A stretch of 16,849 bases of DNA from an uncultured Thomasclavelia sp. (lineage in GTDB: Bacteria > Bacillota_I > Bacilli_A > Erysipelotrichales > Coprobacillaceae), in contig CAJUOR010000039.1 of NCBI GenBank assembly GCA_910588165.1, positions 1-16,849 on the forward strand, in the 5' to 3' direction. This document shows positions 1-7,142 of the stretch, piece by piece. Both the position numbers and the translations under genes were made by a program. Within the stretch, counting starts at the first letter, position 1. Every line of letters begins with the position of its first letter. The notes below the pieces were generated by a model. It was not told the origin of the DNA. It did not search any database and was given only the letters and a program-made list of their open reading frames with translations.

Positions 1-1
1 A

Positions 2-166
2 GGAATATTCTTATTCATGGTATTTCTATTTTTCTCAATCATATTTCCATCACCGCTTGCAGGAAACAATAGTACTTTAATTGGATTTATATTTCATAAT
101 ATCTATATAATAGTATCTATTTTCATTATAATAATCTCGATAATAAGATATTTAAAAAGCAGGTAA
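2..166 (+). CDS. 3' end of a membrane protein gene (partial)
   Basis: The gene is cut by the left edge of the window, leaving 54 codons that end in TAA at 164-166. The peptide is strongly hydrophobic, with two likely membrane segments: FMVFLFFSIIFPSPL, and an Ile-rich stretch rich in IIVSIFIIII. They are joined by a short polar loop (AGNNST), and a basic tail (RYLKSR) suggests a cytoplasmic C-terminus. Such an ending fits a polytopic permease, for example an ABC-2 type subunit, but there is no diagnostic motif and I do not recognise the family. A promoter follows at 188-216, so this gene probably belongs to a separate unit from the ABC operon. The reading frame is uninterrupted and the composition is coding-like. 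Confidence 0.55.
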   Translation, partial: GIFLFMVFLFFSIIFPSPLAGNNSTLIGFIFHNIYIIVSIFIIIISIIRYLKSR

Positions 167-187
167 TTACAAATTTCTTAAAATATA

Positions 188-216
188 TTGAATAAAAATA
201 ATATTTATAATATAAT
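188..216 (+). promoter_or_regulatory. Promoter of the ABC exporter operon
   Basis: A -35 TTGAAT at 188-193 and a perfect -10 TATAAT at 211-216 are separated by 17 bp. The predicted transcript starts near 223, giving an unusually long leader of about 120 nt before the ATG at 345. No start codon with a good ribosome site lies in between. Confidence 0.7.
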
Positions 217-292
217 AGATTTAAGGAAACTATTGGCAAATAGACAGATGATAAAGAAAAGCGATTGTTAAGGTTAAGGAAACAGTAACATA

Positions 293-311
293 GATCTTTC
301 TTATAAAGGTC
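293..311 (+). promoter_or_regulatory. Stem-loop in the 5' leader of the ABC permease gene
   Basis: GATCTTT (293-299) pairs with AAAGGTC (305-311) with one G-U pair, around a CTTAT loop. It sits in the long leader, 19 nt before the ribosome site GGAAGGTG (331-338). No U-tract follows, so it is not a terminator. A role in mRNA stability or translational control is only a guess. Confidence 0.35.
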
Positions 312-344
312 GATGATTGAAAATTATAAAGGAAGGTGTTAGTA

Positions 345-1625
345 ATGAAAATCGGACAATTTTCTCTTTATATGTTAGGTAAGGAAAAGAGAAAAGCATT
401 CTTTTATACATTAACTTGTATATTTAGCGTTATGGCAACATTCTTATTTATCAATATGATTTATAATGAAGCCTTGTATGGTGGTCTTCACATCAATAAC
501 TATGGGCAGGCAAATAAAATTCTTCCTGTGATGGTGTCTTTTTTAACAACTGTGCTAATCGTTGCTGTCAATTTTTTTGCCTATAATTTCTATTTGAATA
601 GTCAGACCAAGGAAATCGGTATATTTATGTTAGGTGGTACAAAGTCATTTAGAATTTTTAAATATCTATTTGTGCAAAATCTTGTGATCTTTGGAATAGC
701 TTTAGTTGTCGGGTTACCTCTAGGGGCTTTGCTTATACCGCTGACTAATCTTTACATGGGCAAGCTTAGCAGTATTGATATACCGTTGTTCAATTATTCT
801 TCAACAGCTTTCTTTGCGACAATTGCGATTATGTTACTTACACTTATTTATTTGGCTATAGTTGCCACCGGCTTTATTTATCGCAACGAAATTAAAGAAT
901 TGATCGGAATGCAAAAGGAAATGAAGAAAAAAGATGGACGTATGTTGGATCTGCCGGCAATGTTGTATACTATTCTGCTTTTTATGCCTGTCTTGATGAT
1001 TATCTTCATTCGTGAGCCTGAAATTACGGCTGTCATGAGTTTTGTAGCAGTGTTAGGGGGATTTAAAGGATTTTGTCGCTACGTTGTTCCAAAATGGATT
1101 TTGAAATTGCAAAGAAAGTATCTGATAACGCATAAGCTTGGTTTAATCTCAAGTGCTAATTTTCATCAATTATTAGTTCAAGGTTGTTCTATTATGCAAA
1201 TTTTCTTGATTATTTGTATCTTTATGAATACTTATATGATAAATAATGTTGATAACCCTACTTATCTTGCCGTCATCAGTGTTTCTTATATTATGTTGAC
1301 GATCAGTGTGGCTATGGCAATGGGCTATAAAATTTTATTGGAAACTAATCATCGCGAGATAACATTTAAACATCTTTATAAATTAGGCTACACAAAAAAT
1401 GAATTAAGTCAAATTATCCGTCAGGAAATGTTAGCTTTGTTTGGTTTTGTTTTAGGTATTTTAGTAGTCTATATCGGTGCCACTTATTTACCTTATGTTT
1501 TATTAGGGAAAATGAGCATTTGGTTTATGTTGTGGAATATGGGAATTTTTATAATAGCGTTGATAGTTGTAGGTATTTACGGCTATCGCACTTATCAGAA
1601 AACAATGTTGAAAGGAATGAGATAA
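345..1625 (+). CDS. FtsX/BceB-like ABC transporter permease lacking the large extracellular domain
   Basis: A 426-aa polytopic permease, expected to pair with the ATPase that follows, for export or for defence against membrane-active compounds. About ten membrane segments are visible, near residues 20-40, 62-84, 108-133, 153-178, 204-222, 227-247, 277-299, 307-329, 362-384 and 392-414. Two FtsX-type coupling segments are seen: TKEIGIFMLGG (88-98) and HREITFKHLYKLGYT (336-350). The ten-segment plan is that of BceB/VraG, but those proteins run to about 620-660 aa with a domain of about 200 aa between segments 7 and 8. Here only about seven residues (NNVDNPT) join them. The start is ATG 345 behind GGAAGGTG. 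An in-frame GTG at 336 lies inside that ribosome site and is rejected. The stop is 2 bp before the ATPase start. No BceRS-type two-component genes are adjacent. The substrate is unknown. Confidence 0.85.
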   Translation: MKIGQFSLYMLGKEKRKAFFYTLTCIFSVMATFLFINMIYNEALYGGLHINNYGQANKILPVMVSFLTTVLIVAVNFFAYNFYLNSQTKEIGIFMLGGTKSFRIFKYLFVQNLVIFGIALVVGLPLGALLIPLTNLYMGKLSSIDIPLFNYSSTAFFATIAIMLLTLIYLAIVATGFIYRNEIKELIGMQKEMKKKDGRMLDLPAMLYTILLFMPVLMIIFIREPEITAVMSFVAVLGGFKGFCRYVVPKWILKLQRKYLITHKLGLISSANFHQLLVQGCSIMQIFLIICIFMNTYMINNVDNPTYLAVISVSYIMLTISVAMAMGYKILLETNHREITFKHLYKLGYTKNELSQIIRQEMLALFGFVLGILVVYIGATYLPYVLLGKMSIWFMLWNMGIFIIALIVVGIYGYRTYQKTMLKGMR

Positions 1626-1627
1626 GC

Positions 1628-2389
1628 ATGAATGAGATTGTAGTTGCCAAAGATATACGTAAGGTATATGGAATCAATATTGAAAATCAGGTTGAGGCCC
1701 TTAAGAATGTTGACTTAACAATTAAAAGAGGAGATTATGTCTGTGTTATGGGACCATCAGGTGCCGGGAAATCAACTTTATTGAATGTCTTGACAACCAT
1801 TGACCTACCCACAAGCGGATATTTAGAAATCAATGGGCAAGATATTAGGGTTTTATCCGAAAGTAAATTATGTGAGTTTCGCTATCAGAATTTAGGTTTT
1901 ATTTTCCAAGATTTCAACTTAATTGATTCATTGACAATCCAAGAGAACATCGCTGTTCCATTAACTATGGGTGGCGAAGAAAAGAAAATGATTGAAAAAG
2001 GGGTAAGAGATATTGCGGTTAAACTTGGCATCTCTCATTTATTAGATAAATATCCGATAGAATGTTCAGGTGGACAAAGACAGCGTGTAGCGATTGCCAG
2101 AGCGTTAGTTACACAACCTAGCTTAATTGTCGCAGACGAGCCGACAGGTAATCTTGATTCGCAAAACTCTCATGAATTGATGATGTTGTTTGAACAACTA
2201 AATCATGAAGGGACAACAATTTTAATGGTTACGCATGATGCGTTAGTCGCAAGTTATTCTAAGGAATTACTCTATATCAGTGATGGTGAGATTAAGGAAA
2301 GACTAGAAAGAGGGGGAACTTCCAAATCTGATTATCTAAATGCGATTATTGAGCTTAATACCAAAGCAAGACATCATACAGATGGTTAA
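1628..2389 (+). CDS. ABC transporter ATP-binding protein (BceA/LolD/MacB type)
   Basis: A 253-aa nucleotide-binding subunit that should power the permease encoded just upstream. All ABC motifs are present in order: Walker A GPSGAGKST (42-50), Q-loop FIFQDFN (Gln94), signature CSGGQRQR (147-154), Walker B LIVADEPTGNLDS (167-179, catalytic Glu171) and the switch His203 in MVTHD. The signature begins with Cys instead of the usual Leu. Walker B with EPTGNLD and the overall length match the MacB/LolD/BceA subfamily, which partners FtsX-fold permeases. The start is ATG 1628, behind AAAGGA at 1611-1616 in the end of the permease gene. The open frame extends back to 1520, but that part encodes unrelated sequence in the permease's shadow. 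The order permease then ATPase is the reverse of typical bceAB. A terminator follows directly. Confidence 0.93.
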   Translation: MNEIVVAKDIRKVYGINIENQVEALKNVDLTIKRGDYVCVMGPSGAGKSTLLNVLTTIDLPTSGYLEINGQDIRVLSESKLCEFRYQNLGFIFQDFNLIDSLTIQENIAVPLTMGGEEKKMIEKGVRDIAVKLGISHLLDKYPIECSGGQRQRVAIARALVTQPSLIVADEPTGNLDSQNSHELMMLFEQLNHEGTTILMVTHDALVASYSKELLYISDGEIKERLERGGTSKSDYLNAIIELNTKARHHTDG

Positions 2390-2418
2390 GGGTCATAATT
2401 ATATGACCTTTTTGTTTT
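2390..2418 (+). terminator. Rho-independent terminator of the ABC operon
   Basis: GGGTCATA (2390-2397) pairs with TATGACCT (2402-2409, outermost pair G-U) around an ATTA loop, followed by TTTTTGTTTT. It begins one base after the stop codon. Confidence 0.88.
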
Positions 2419-2426
2419 GGGGAAAG

Positions 2427-2455
2427 TTGCCTAAATCCATAAAATGTGGTAGAAT
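2427..2455 (+). promoter_or_regulatory. Promoter of the first MATE gene
   Basis: A -35 TTGCCT (2427-2432), a 17-bp spacer and a -10 TAGAAT (2450-2455) with an upstream TGn (TGG, extended -10). It lies directly after the previous terminator and gives a short leader. Confidence 0.7.
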
Positions 2456-2485
2456 GCCTAAAGAATATGGAAAGGGGGGACTTGC

Positions 2486-3844
2486 GTGAATAGTAAAACA
2501 TTGGATATGACAAGTGGTAAGCCCTTAAAACTGTTGATTATGTTTGCTGCACCTTTAATGGCAGGTAATATTTTTCAACAGATGTATACGATGGTTGATA
2601 CAGCGATTGTCGGTAATGGCGTAGGTGTTGAGGCATTAGCTTCGATAGGTGCTGCCGATTGGCTAAATTGGATGATTTTGGGCTTGGCAACGGGGTTTAC
2701 CCAAGGCTTTTCCATTTTGATTTCTCAAGCTTTTGGAGCTAAAGATGAAAAGAAGCTTAATTGTTCGGTGATGATGTCGATTGTTTTGGGCGTGGGGTTG
2801 TCCTTGGTAATTAGCCTTGTGTCTTTAGTGTTCTTACGTCCTGTTTTAAATCTATTAAATACACCTGATAATGTCATTGGTGGATCAATCGCTTATCTTG
2901 AAGTGATGTTTTCCGGTGTTATTATTACGATGATGTATAATCTTTTTTCTGCTATACTGCGTTCTTTTGGTAACAGTAAAACGCCTTTGGTGGCAATGGT
3001 GATTGGTTCTATCACAAATATTGGATTAGATATGCTTTTTGTTTATGGTTTTAGTTGGGGTATCAGAGGCGCAGCTATCGCTACTATTATCGCTCAGGCG
3101 TGTGCTATGATATTTTGTTGGATATATGTGAAGAGGTTACCGATGTTAGTGTTTCATAAAGCCGGATTTAAACTTCATTTACCAACCTTAAAACATTTAC
3201 TTAAGTTAGGCTGCCCGGTCGCTTTTCAAAATATGATTATTTCTGTAGGTGGATTAGTTGTTCAATATGTCGTGAATGGTTATGGCTTTGTCTTTATTGC
3301 CGGCTTTACAGCAACCAATAAACTATATGGCTTATTGGAATTTGCGGCTGTTTCCTATGGTTATGCCGTTGCAACTTACTGTGGGCAAAATCTTGGAGCA
3401 GGCAAACTCGAGCGGATTAAAGAAGGTGTAACAACAGCTGTTAAGCTTAGTATCATTACTTCTTTAGGCGTTTCAGTTTTGATGATTGGTGGCGGTAGAA
3501 ATATCTTAAGCCTATTTGTTTCAAGCTCGGCAACTCAAAAGGCAGAGGTGCTTGATGTTGCCTATATGTATTTATTGATTATGGCACTCTTCTTAGTTGT
3601 CTTATTCTTATTGCATATTTATCGTTCTTCGCTACAAGGTATGGGAGATACGTTTGTACCGATGCTTTCGGGTGTTGTTGAATTAACGATGCGTATTGGT
3701 ATTGCCTTGTTGCTGCCGTTATTGATTGGAGAAATAGGGATTTTCTTTGCGGAAATTGCAGCTTGGGCAGGGGCTGAGTTGATTTTGATGTATAGTTACT
3801 ATCGTAAAGTTAAAAATATGAGATTAGCATCAACTGATCTATAA
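2486..3844 (+). CDS. MATE family multidrug efflux transporter
   Basis: A 452-aa inner-membrane antiporter of the multidrug and toxic compound extrusion family. It is expected to expel cationic drugs or toxic metabolites in exchange for Na+ or H+. The N-terminus has the typical MATE pattern: PLKLLIMFAAPLMAGNIFQQ, then VDTAIVGN, LASIGAADW and ISQAFGAKDEKK. The second half repeats the plan (LLKLGCPVAFQNMI, then YCGQNLGAGKLERI), as expected for two six-helix bundles and full length. The start is GTG 2486, seven bases behind the very strong AAAGGGGGGA at 2471-2480. It is monocistronic, between its own promoter and a terminator shared with the opposing operon. The substrate cannot be read from sequence. 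The other MATE gene (11898-13268) belongs to a different branch, so the two are not a recent tandem duplication. Confidence 0.92.
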   Translation: MNSKTLDMTSGKPLKLLIMFAAPLMAGNIFQQMYTMVDTAIVGNGVGVEALASIGAADWLNWMILGLATGFTQGFSILISQAFGAKDEKKLNCSVMMSIVLGVGLSLVISLVSLVFLRPVLNLLNTPDNVIGGSIAYLEVMFSGVIITMMYNLFSAILRSFGNSKTPLVAMVIGSITNIGLDMLFVYGFSWGIRGAAIATIIAQACAMIFCWIYVKRLPMLVFHKAGFKLHLPTLKHLLKLGCPVAFQNMIISVGGLVVQYVVNGYGFVFIAGFTATNKLYGLLEFAAVSYGYAVATYCGQNLGAGKLERIKEGVTTAVKLSIITSLGVSVLMIGGGRNILSLFVSSSATQKAEVLDVAYMYLLIMALFLVVLFLLHIYRSSLQGMGDTFVPMLSGVVELTMRIGIALLLPLLIGEIGIFFAEIAAWAGAELILMYSYYRKVKNMRLASTDL

Positions 3845-3876
3845 TAAAAAAATGGAGTTTGATACTCCATTTTTTT
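3845..3876. terminator. Bidirectional terminator between MATE gene and minus-strand operon
   Basis: ATGGAGT (3852-3858) and ACTCCAT (3864-3870) form a perfect stem with a TTGAT loop, flanked by an A-run (3845-3851) and a T-run (3871-3876). It therefore works in both directions. The stop of the racemase-like gene (TGA, 3878-3876 on the minus strand) touches the edge of the T-run. Confidence 0.9.
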
Positions 3877-4943
3877 CATTGAATGTATAAACGTGCAACA
3901 CGTTGGTTTAAAGCAGAAATAGGTTCTTCGGTTGCACCATGCGTATGTGTTGCAATTTCATCTAAATGGTGGGTGTTGGCAATTAGTTCAACCACATCAT
4001 TTTCTTTAACATCATCATCGACTAAGATATGGGTAATATCCATCGTGATAGCGACAATAGGGTAAGGACGTTGGTTAATATAGACGTTTCTACCAATGTT
4101 GCTTTTCGCAAAGCCATCGCCAAAGCCAATCGGAACAGTTGCGATTTTCGTATTATCCTGTGTGGCTTGATAGGCGTGATCATAAGCAATATACTGATCT
4201 TTTTGCATCACTAAAGTTGATAAGACTTGGCTTCTTAAACAGAAAGTTGAAAGTAAGTTTGGGTCTTCGGTTTCAATACCATACATGATATTGCCCATAC
4301 GACAACAGTTGGCAATCGGAAGCTTTTGGTAGCGCGGTAAGGTTAAACTGCTCTCAATACTGATGATTTCAAATTGTGAAAGGTCAATATCTTGTGTTAA
4401 TTCATAGAATTTCTGATATTCAGCTTCTGTATCGGCTTTTGTAAAGGCATTATAACTATGCAGATACATACCTTTGATATGACATTTACCATGTTTAAGT
4501 ACCTCATACAATGCTTTAAATTGATTGAAAGAAGTAGGCCCACCTAAAATATCGCTACCGCCATTAACTCTTATCATCACTTCAAGACCGTCTATTTGGC
4601 TGGCGTGAAGGGCTTGCGCATAAGTGGCAACCGTAACAATTAAATGGTGTTGACAACAGACATCAAGATAGTATTTTGGCACAGGTGTAAATAATAAGAT
4701 AGGAATATCTTGATAATTTTGACGTAAATCTAAGCCTTCTTCAATTAAACTTACGGCTAGCGCATTAGCTCCGCCTTTAAGGATAGCGTCGACAACCTGA
4801 TGTCCACGATAACCGTAACAATCCGCTTTAACGACACCCATATAATATTGGTAGCCCTGATATTTTTTGGTAATATAGGTAACATTTTTTTCAATAGCTC
4901 CTAAATCAATGATGGCTTGGGTAGGGCGATATAATTGTGTCAT
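3876..4943 (-). CDS. Alanine racemase family protein with Phe at the catalytic Tyr position
   Basis: A 355-aa fold-type III PLP enzyme of the alanine racemase family, full length with both domains. The PLP lysine is Lys39 in VVKADCYGY. The PLP-pyridine arginine is Arg215 in RMGNIMYG. The barrel-to-C-terminal junction carries TMD (300-302), matching the Met-Asp of the substrate pocket, and the C-terminus SALNQRVARLY matches the family ending. The second catalytic base, normally the Tyr of GYxDG (Tyr265 in Geobacillus Alr), reads VPIGFGDGF here, with Phe274 in its place. The usual THF motif is also altered (YLHSYNAF). Normal alanine racemisation is therefore doubtful; a different amino acid, a one-sided reaction or a non-catalytic role is possible. 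It is the last gene of the MurT/GatD-like operon, its ATG overlapping the preceding stop as TAATG with TTGGAG eight bases upstream. Confidence 0.85.
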   Translation of the reverse strand: MTQLYRPTQAIIDLGAIEKNVTYITKKYQGYQYYMGVVKADCYGYRGHQVVDAILKGGANALAVSLIEEGLDLRQNYQDIPILLFTPVPKYYLDVCCQHHLIVTVATYAQALHASQIDGLEVMIRVNGGSDILGGPTSFNQFKALYEVLKHGKCHIKGMYLHSYNAFTKADTEAEYQKFYELTQDIDLSQFEIISIESSLTLPRYQKLPIANCCRMGNIMYGIETEDPNLLSTFCLRSQVLSTLVMQKDQYIAYDHAYQATQDNTKIATVPIGFGDGFAKSNIGRNVYINQRPYPIVAITMDITHILVDDDVKENDVVELIANTHHLDEIATHTHGATEEPISALNQRVARLYIQ

Positions 4944-5653
4944 TAAGCTAACTCCAAATGAGGTTTTGTAAATTCTTGTAATTTTACCTCATATGCCTTT
5001 CTGATTTCTTTTTCAAATGGTAATGCTTTATCGCAGTTTAGCTGTTGAAGTAACCAATGAGTGAAATCGGGATTAGAAACAAGAAGATTACCGATACAAT
5101 AAGTGGCAATCAGACCACCTTGATAGATGCCATCATATTTTGTATTAGGCTGACTACCCGTACCGATTTCAACTTCGCAAAAAGCATGGTCAGGGTCTAA
5201 GTCATAAGTATGTGAGAAGCGACTTGTATAGCCAATTACAGTCATGTCTTTAAATTCAGTTTTTAAAAGAGTATTAAAGCGTTGTGGGGCTTGACGTTTA
5301 GCAAATCCTGAAACGATGCCTAAAGCTTCGATTTCTCTTTGGTCTTCACAAACAATTTTATTGACGAAAAGCTCCATGGCATTCCCCGTAGCCAAAAATA
5401 ATGTTTTTTTAGTTTCGATTAAAGCTTTGATTTTATCTTTAAAAGGTCTTAATTTATCTAAAAGTAATTCTTGACTTTGTTCACTACAAGAACCGATATA
5501 GCATAAGCTAACATTTTGGTCTAAGAAAGTCGGACGGTCATTTAGACGTGTTTCGATAAAATTGGCTTCAGGCAAACATTGTTTAAGAAACATCATATTC
5601 CCTTTTTCACCATATAAACAACACAATTCGGGGTAAAGGATTTCTATATTCAT
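4943..5653 (-). CDS. gatD: GatD-like glutamine amidotransferase fold protein lacking the catalytic Cys and His
   Basis: A 236-aa class I amidotransferase-like (CobB/CobQ-type) protein, same position and size class as GatD, which supplies ammonia to MurT for lipid II D-Glu amidation. It matches GatD at LYGEKGNMMFLKQ (13-25; family LYSDIGN), YIGSCSEQSQE (52-62; family FIGGGSDREQ), RFSHTYD (145-151) and ATYCIGNLLVSNP (183-195; family GTYLHGPxLPKNP). The nucleophile elbow that should read ICGGYQ reads LATGNA, so the catalytic Cys is Ala88. The catalytic His of TYLHGP is Ile187. Glutaminase activity is not expected. A structural or regulatory partner of the MurT-like ligase is the likely role. The start ATG overlaps the ligase stop (TAATG), with GGAGG at 5661-5665 seven bases upstream. 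The symbol marks family and position, not proven function. Confidence 0.85.
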   Translation of the reverse strand: MNIEILYPELCCLYGEKGNMMFLKQCLPEANFIETRLNDRPTFLDQNVSLCYIGSCSEQSQELLLDKLRPFKDKIKALIETKKTLFLATGNAMELFVNKIVCEDQREIEALGIVSGFAKRQAPQRFNTLLKTEFKDMTVIGYTSRFSHTYDLDPDHAFCEVEIGTGSQPNTKYDGIYQGGLIATYCIGNLLVSNPDFTHWLLQQLNCDKALPFEKEIRKAYEVKLQEFTKPHLELA

Positions 5654-7020
5654 TATTTTGCCTCCAATCGTTTGATAATCTTTTCTTTAATTTCACAAGA
5701 CAAATGATAAGTAGATGTATCATAAAGAATAAAGATACTGTCGATTTCTTCTAATGGTAATGTGTCAATGGCTTCTAATTCCTTAGATTTAGCATAAATC
5801 CTATCTTGAGGAACACCTGCCAATAACAATCGTACCTCATGGTCATAACAGCGAGGTCCTAAAGGTGCTACAATTTTGATATTGTCCTTAGCTAAACGCT
5901 CATAGTCTGTATCGTAAATCCAACCCCAATATTCAATGCTGTTTTTACGATCGTAAGCATCATCAAGCACTAAGATGACTAATTTGTTGCCTTCTTTTGA
6001 AGCGACTAAATCAAATGTGCGGCTACTTGAAACACAGCTTTGCCCTTTGCTCATGGCTTGGATAACTTTTGTGCCATTGACATCAATTTGATTAAGACGG
6101 GAATCAGGAATATGAATTTTTGCGAAAATATTCTGAATCTTAGCTACTTCAAAGCCTAAAACATCTAATAAAGTAATAATGGCAATTTGGTTATAGACAT
6201 TAAACAAGATGTCGCTCATTAAAGGAAATGCCACTTGGTTACCGTGAAGATTAACATATAACTGTCCGTTTTGAGCATCAATTTTTTCTACTAGAGCATC
6301 AGGGCAAGGCGATTCATAACCACATTTAGTGCAATAGGTTTTCCCAATATGGTGATAATGACGATATTGATATTTTAACTGACTATGACAGTTTGGACAG
6401 ATGCTGTGATCCATAACCAAACTTTCATAAGCATTTTGATCTTCTTCTTGTTTTCCCACTGCAAAATAGGTATGTTTATTGTTAGGTTTTAAAAGGTTAC
6501 TGCCTAAATCATCAGCATTTAAGATTAAATGAGTGTGATTAGGACAGTACGTATTGATAATATTAAATATGTAATCGGGGTGAGCGTTTCTTTTTAAAGA
6601 ATCTCTAAATAAATTGGTGACAACTAAATAGTCAGGACAAATACCCGGAAGCGTAACTCTGGAGAAACGTTCATCGACTTCAAAGACTGTCGCATCAACC
6701 TTAACTTTACCAAAGAAAGTCAAACTGTTGACAATATTTGTGGCACAGCCACAGTCAACATTTGCACCTTCTCTATTGCTGACAACTTTTAAACCGGATT
6801 CTTGTAAAGCGTCAGTCAGTAAGTTGGCTACCGTTGTTTTACCGTTTGTACCGGTAACGGCAATACATAACTTGGCTTTTGGCGCTAATTCAAAGAAATT
6901 AGGGCAGATACCAAGAGCTAACCAGCCGGGGTGCTGAGAGGCACGTTTGCCAAACATTCTTAAGCCATAATAACAGCATTTAGCTATAAATAAAGCTAAA
7001 TAAAATCTTATATATTTCAT
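5653..7020 (-). CDS. murT: MurT-like Mur ligase family protein (lipid II D-Glu alpha-carboxyl ligase)
   Basis: A 455-aa Mur ligase-fold protein with the MurT architecture. In staphylococci MurT uses ATP to activate the alpha-carboxyl of D-Glu in lipid II, and GatD supplies the ammonia. Seen here: an N-terminal hydrophobic patch (4-20), P-loop GTNGKTT (57-63), NREGANVDCG (82-91), FEVDE (113-117), TNLFRD (135-140), LILNADD (165-171), an inserted Zn-ribbon with CPNC (208-211) and CTKC (230-233), SRLNQ (307-311), and the C-terminal MurT domain (DUF1727 type) with GWIYDTDYERL (366-376). Differences from MurT: FRDSLKRNAHPD where FRDQxDRxGE is usual, AMSKGQSC where LAKNPAG is usual, and a few extra residues before WIYD. 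The start is ATG 7020 behind AAAGGAG. It is the first gene of the operon, overlapping the GatD-like start by one base. With a glutaminase-dead partner, its amine donor is uncertain. Confidence 0.87.
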   Translation of the reverse strand: MKYIRFYLALFIAKCCYYGLRMFGKRASQHPGWLALGICPNFFELAPKAKLCIAVTGTNGKTTVANLLTDALQESGLKVVSNREGANVDCGCATNIVNSLTFFGKVKVDATVFEVDERFSRVTLPGICPDYLVVTNLFRDSLKRNAHPDYIFNIINTYCPNHTHLILNADDLGSNLLKPNNKHTYFAVGKQEEDQNAYESLVMDHSICPNCHSQLKYQYRHYHHIGKTYCTKCGYESPCPDALVEKIDAQNGQLYVNLHGNQVAFPLMSDILFNVYNQIAIITLLDVLGFEVAKIQNIFAKIHIPDSRLNQIDVNGTKVIQAMSKGQSCVSSSRTFDLVASKEGNKLVILVLDDAYDRKNSIEYWGWIYDTDYERLAKDNIKIVAPLGPRCYDHEVRLLLAGVPQDRIYAKSKELEAIDTLPLEEIDSIFILYDTSTYHLSCEIKEKIIKRLEAK

Positions 7021-7093
7021 TTTAAATACTCCTTTTTCAATGTGATTCGTGTCTTTTTATTTGGTAAAATAAATACTTTTTTTGACTTCTTTC

Positions 7094-7122
7094 ACTATAT
7101 CAAAATTAGTCTTGAAAGTAAA
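7094..7122 (-). promoter_or_regulatory. Promoter of the MurT/GatD/Alr-like operon
   Basis: On the minus strand, TTTACT (7122-7117) lies 17 bp from TATAGT (7099-7094), which is preceded by TGA (extended -10). This would start transcription near 7087 and give a leader of about 65 nt with AAAGGAG before the ATG. Confidence 0.55.
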
Positions 7123-7142
7123 GGCATGAAGGCTTTTGTACC

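Noticed and set aside
336..344. GTG at 336 as start of the ABC permease
   Set aside because: This GTG is part of the Shine-Dalgarno sequence GGAAGGTG that serves ATG 345.
1520..1627. N-terminal extension of the ABC ATPase from an ATG at 1520
   Set aside because: It overlaps the end of the permease gene in another frame and adds 36 residues absent from the family. ATG 1628 has the family-typical start and a ribosome site.
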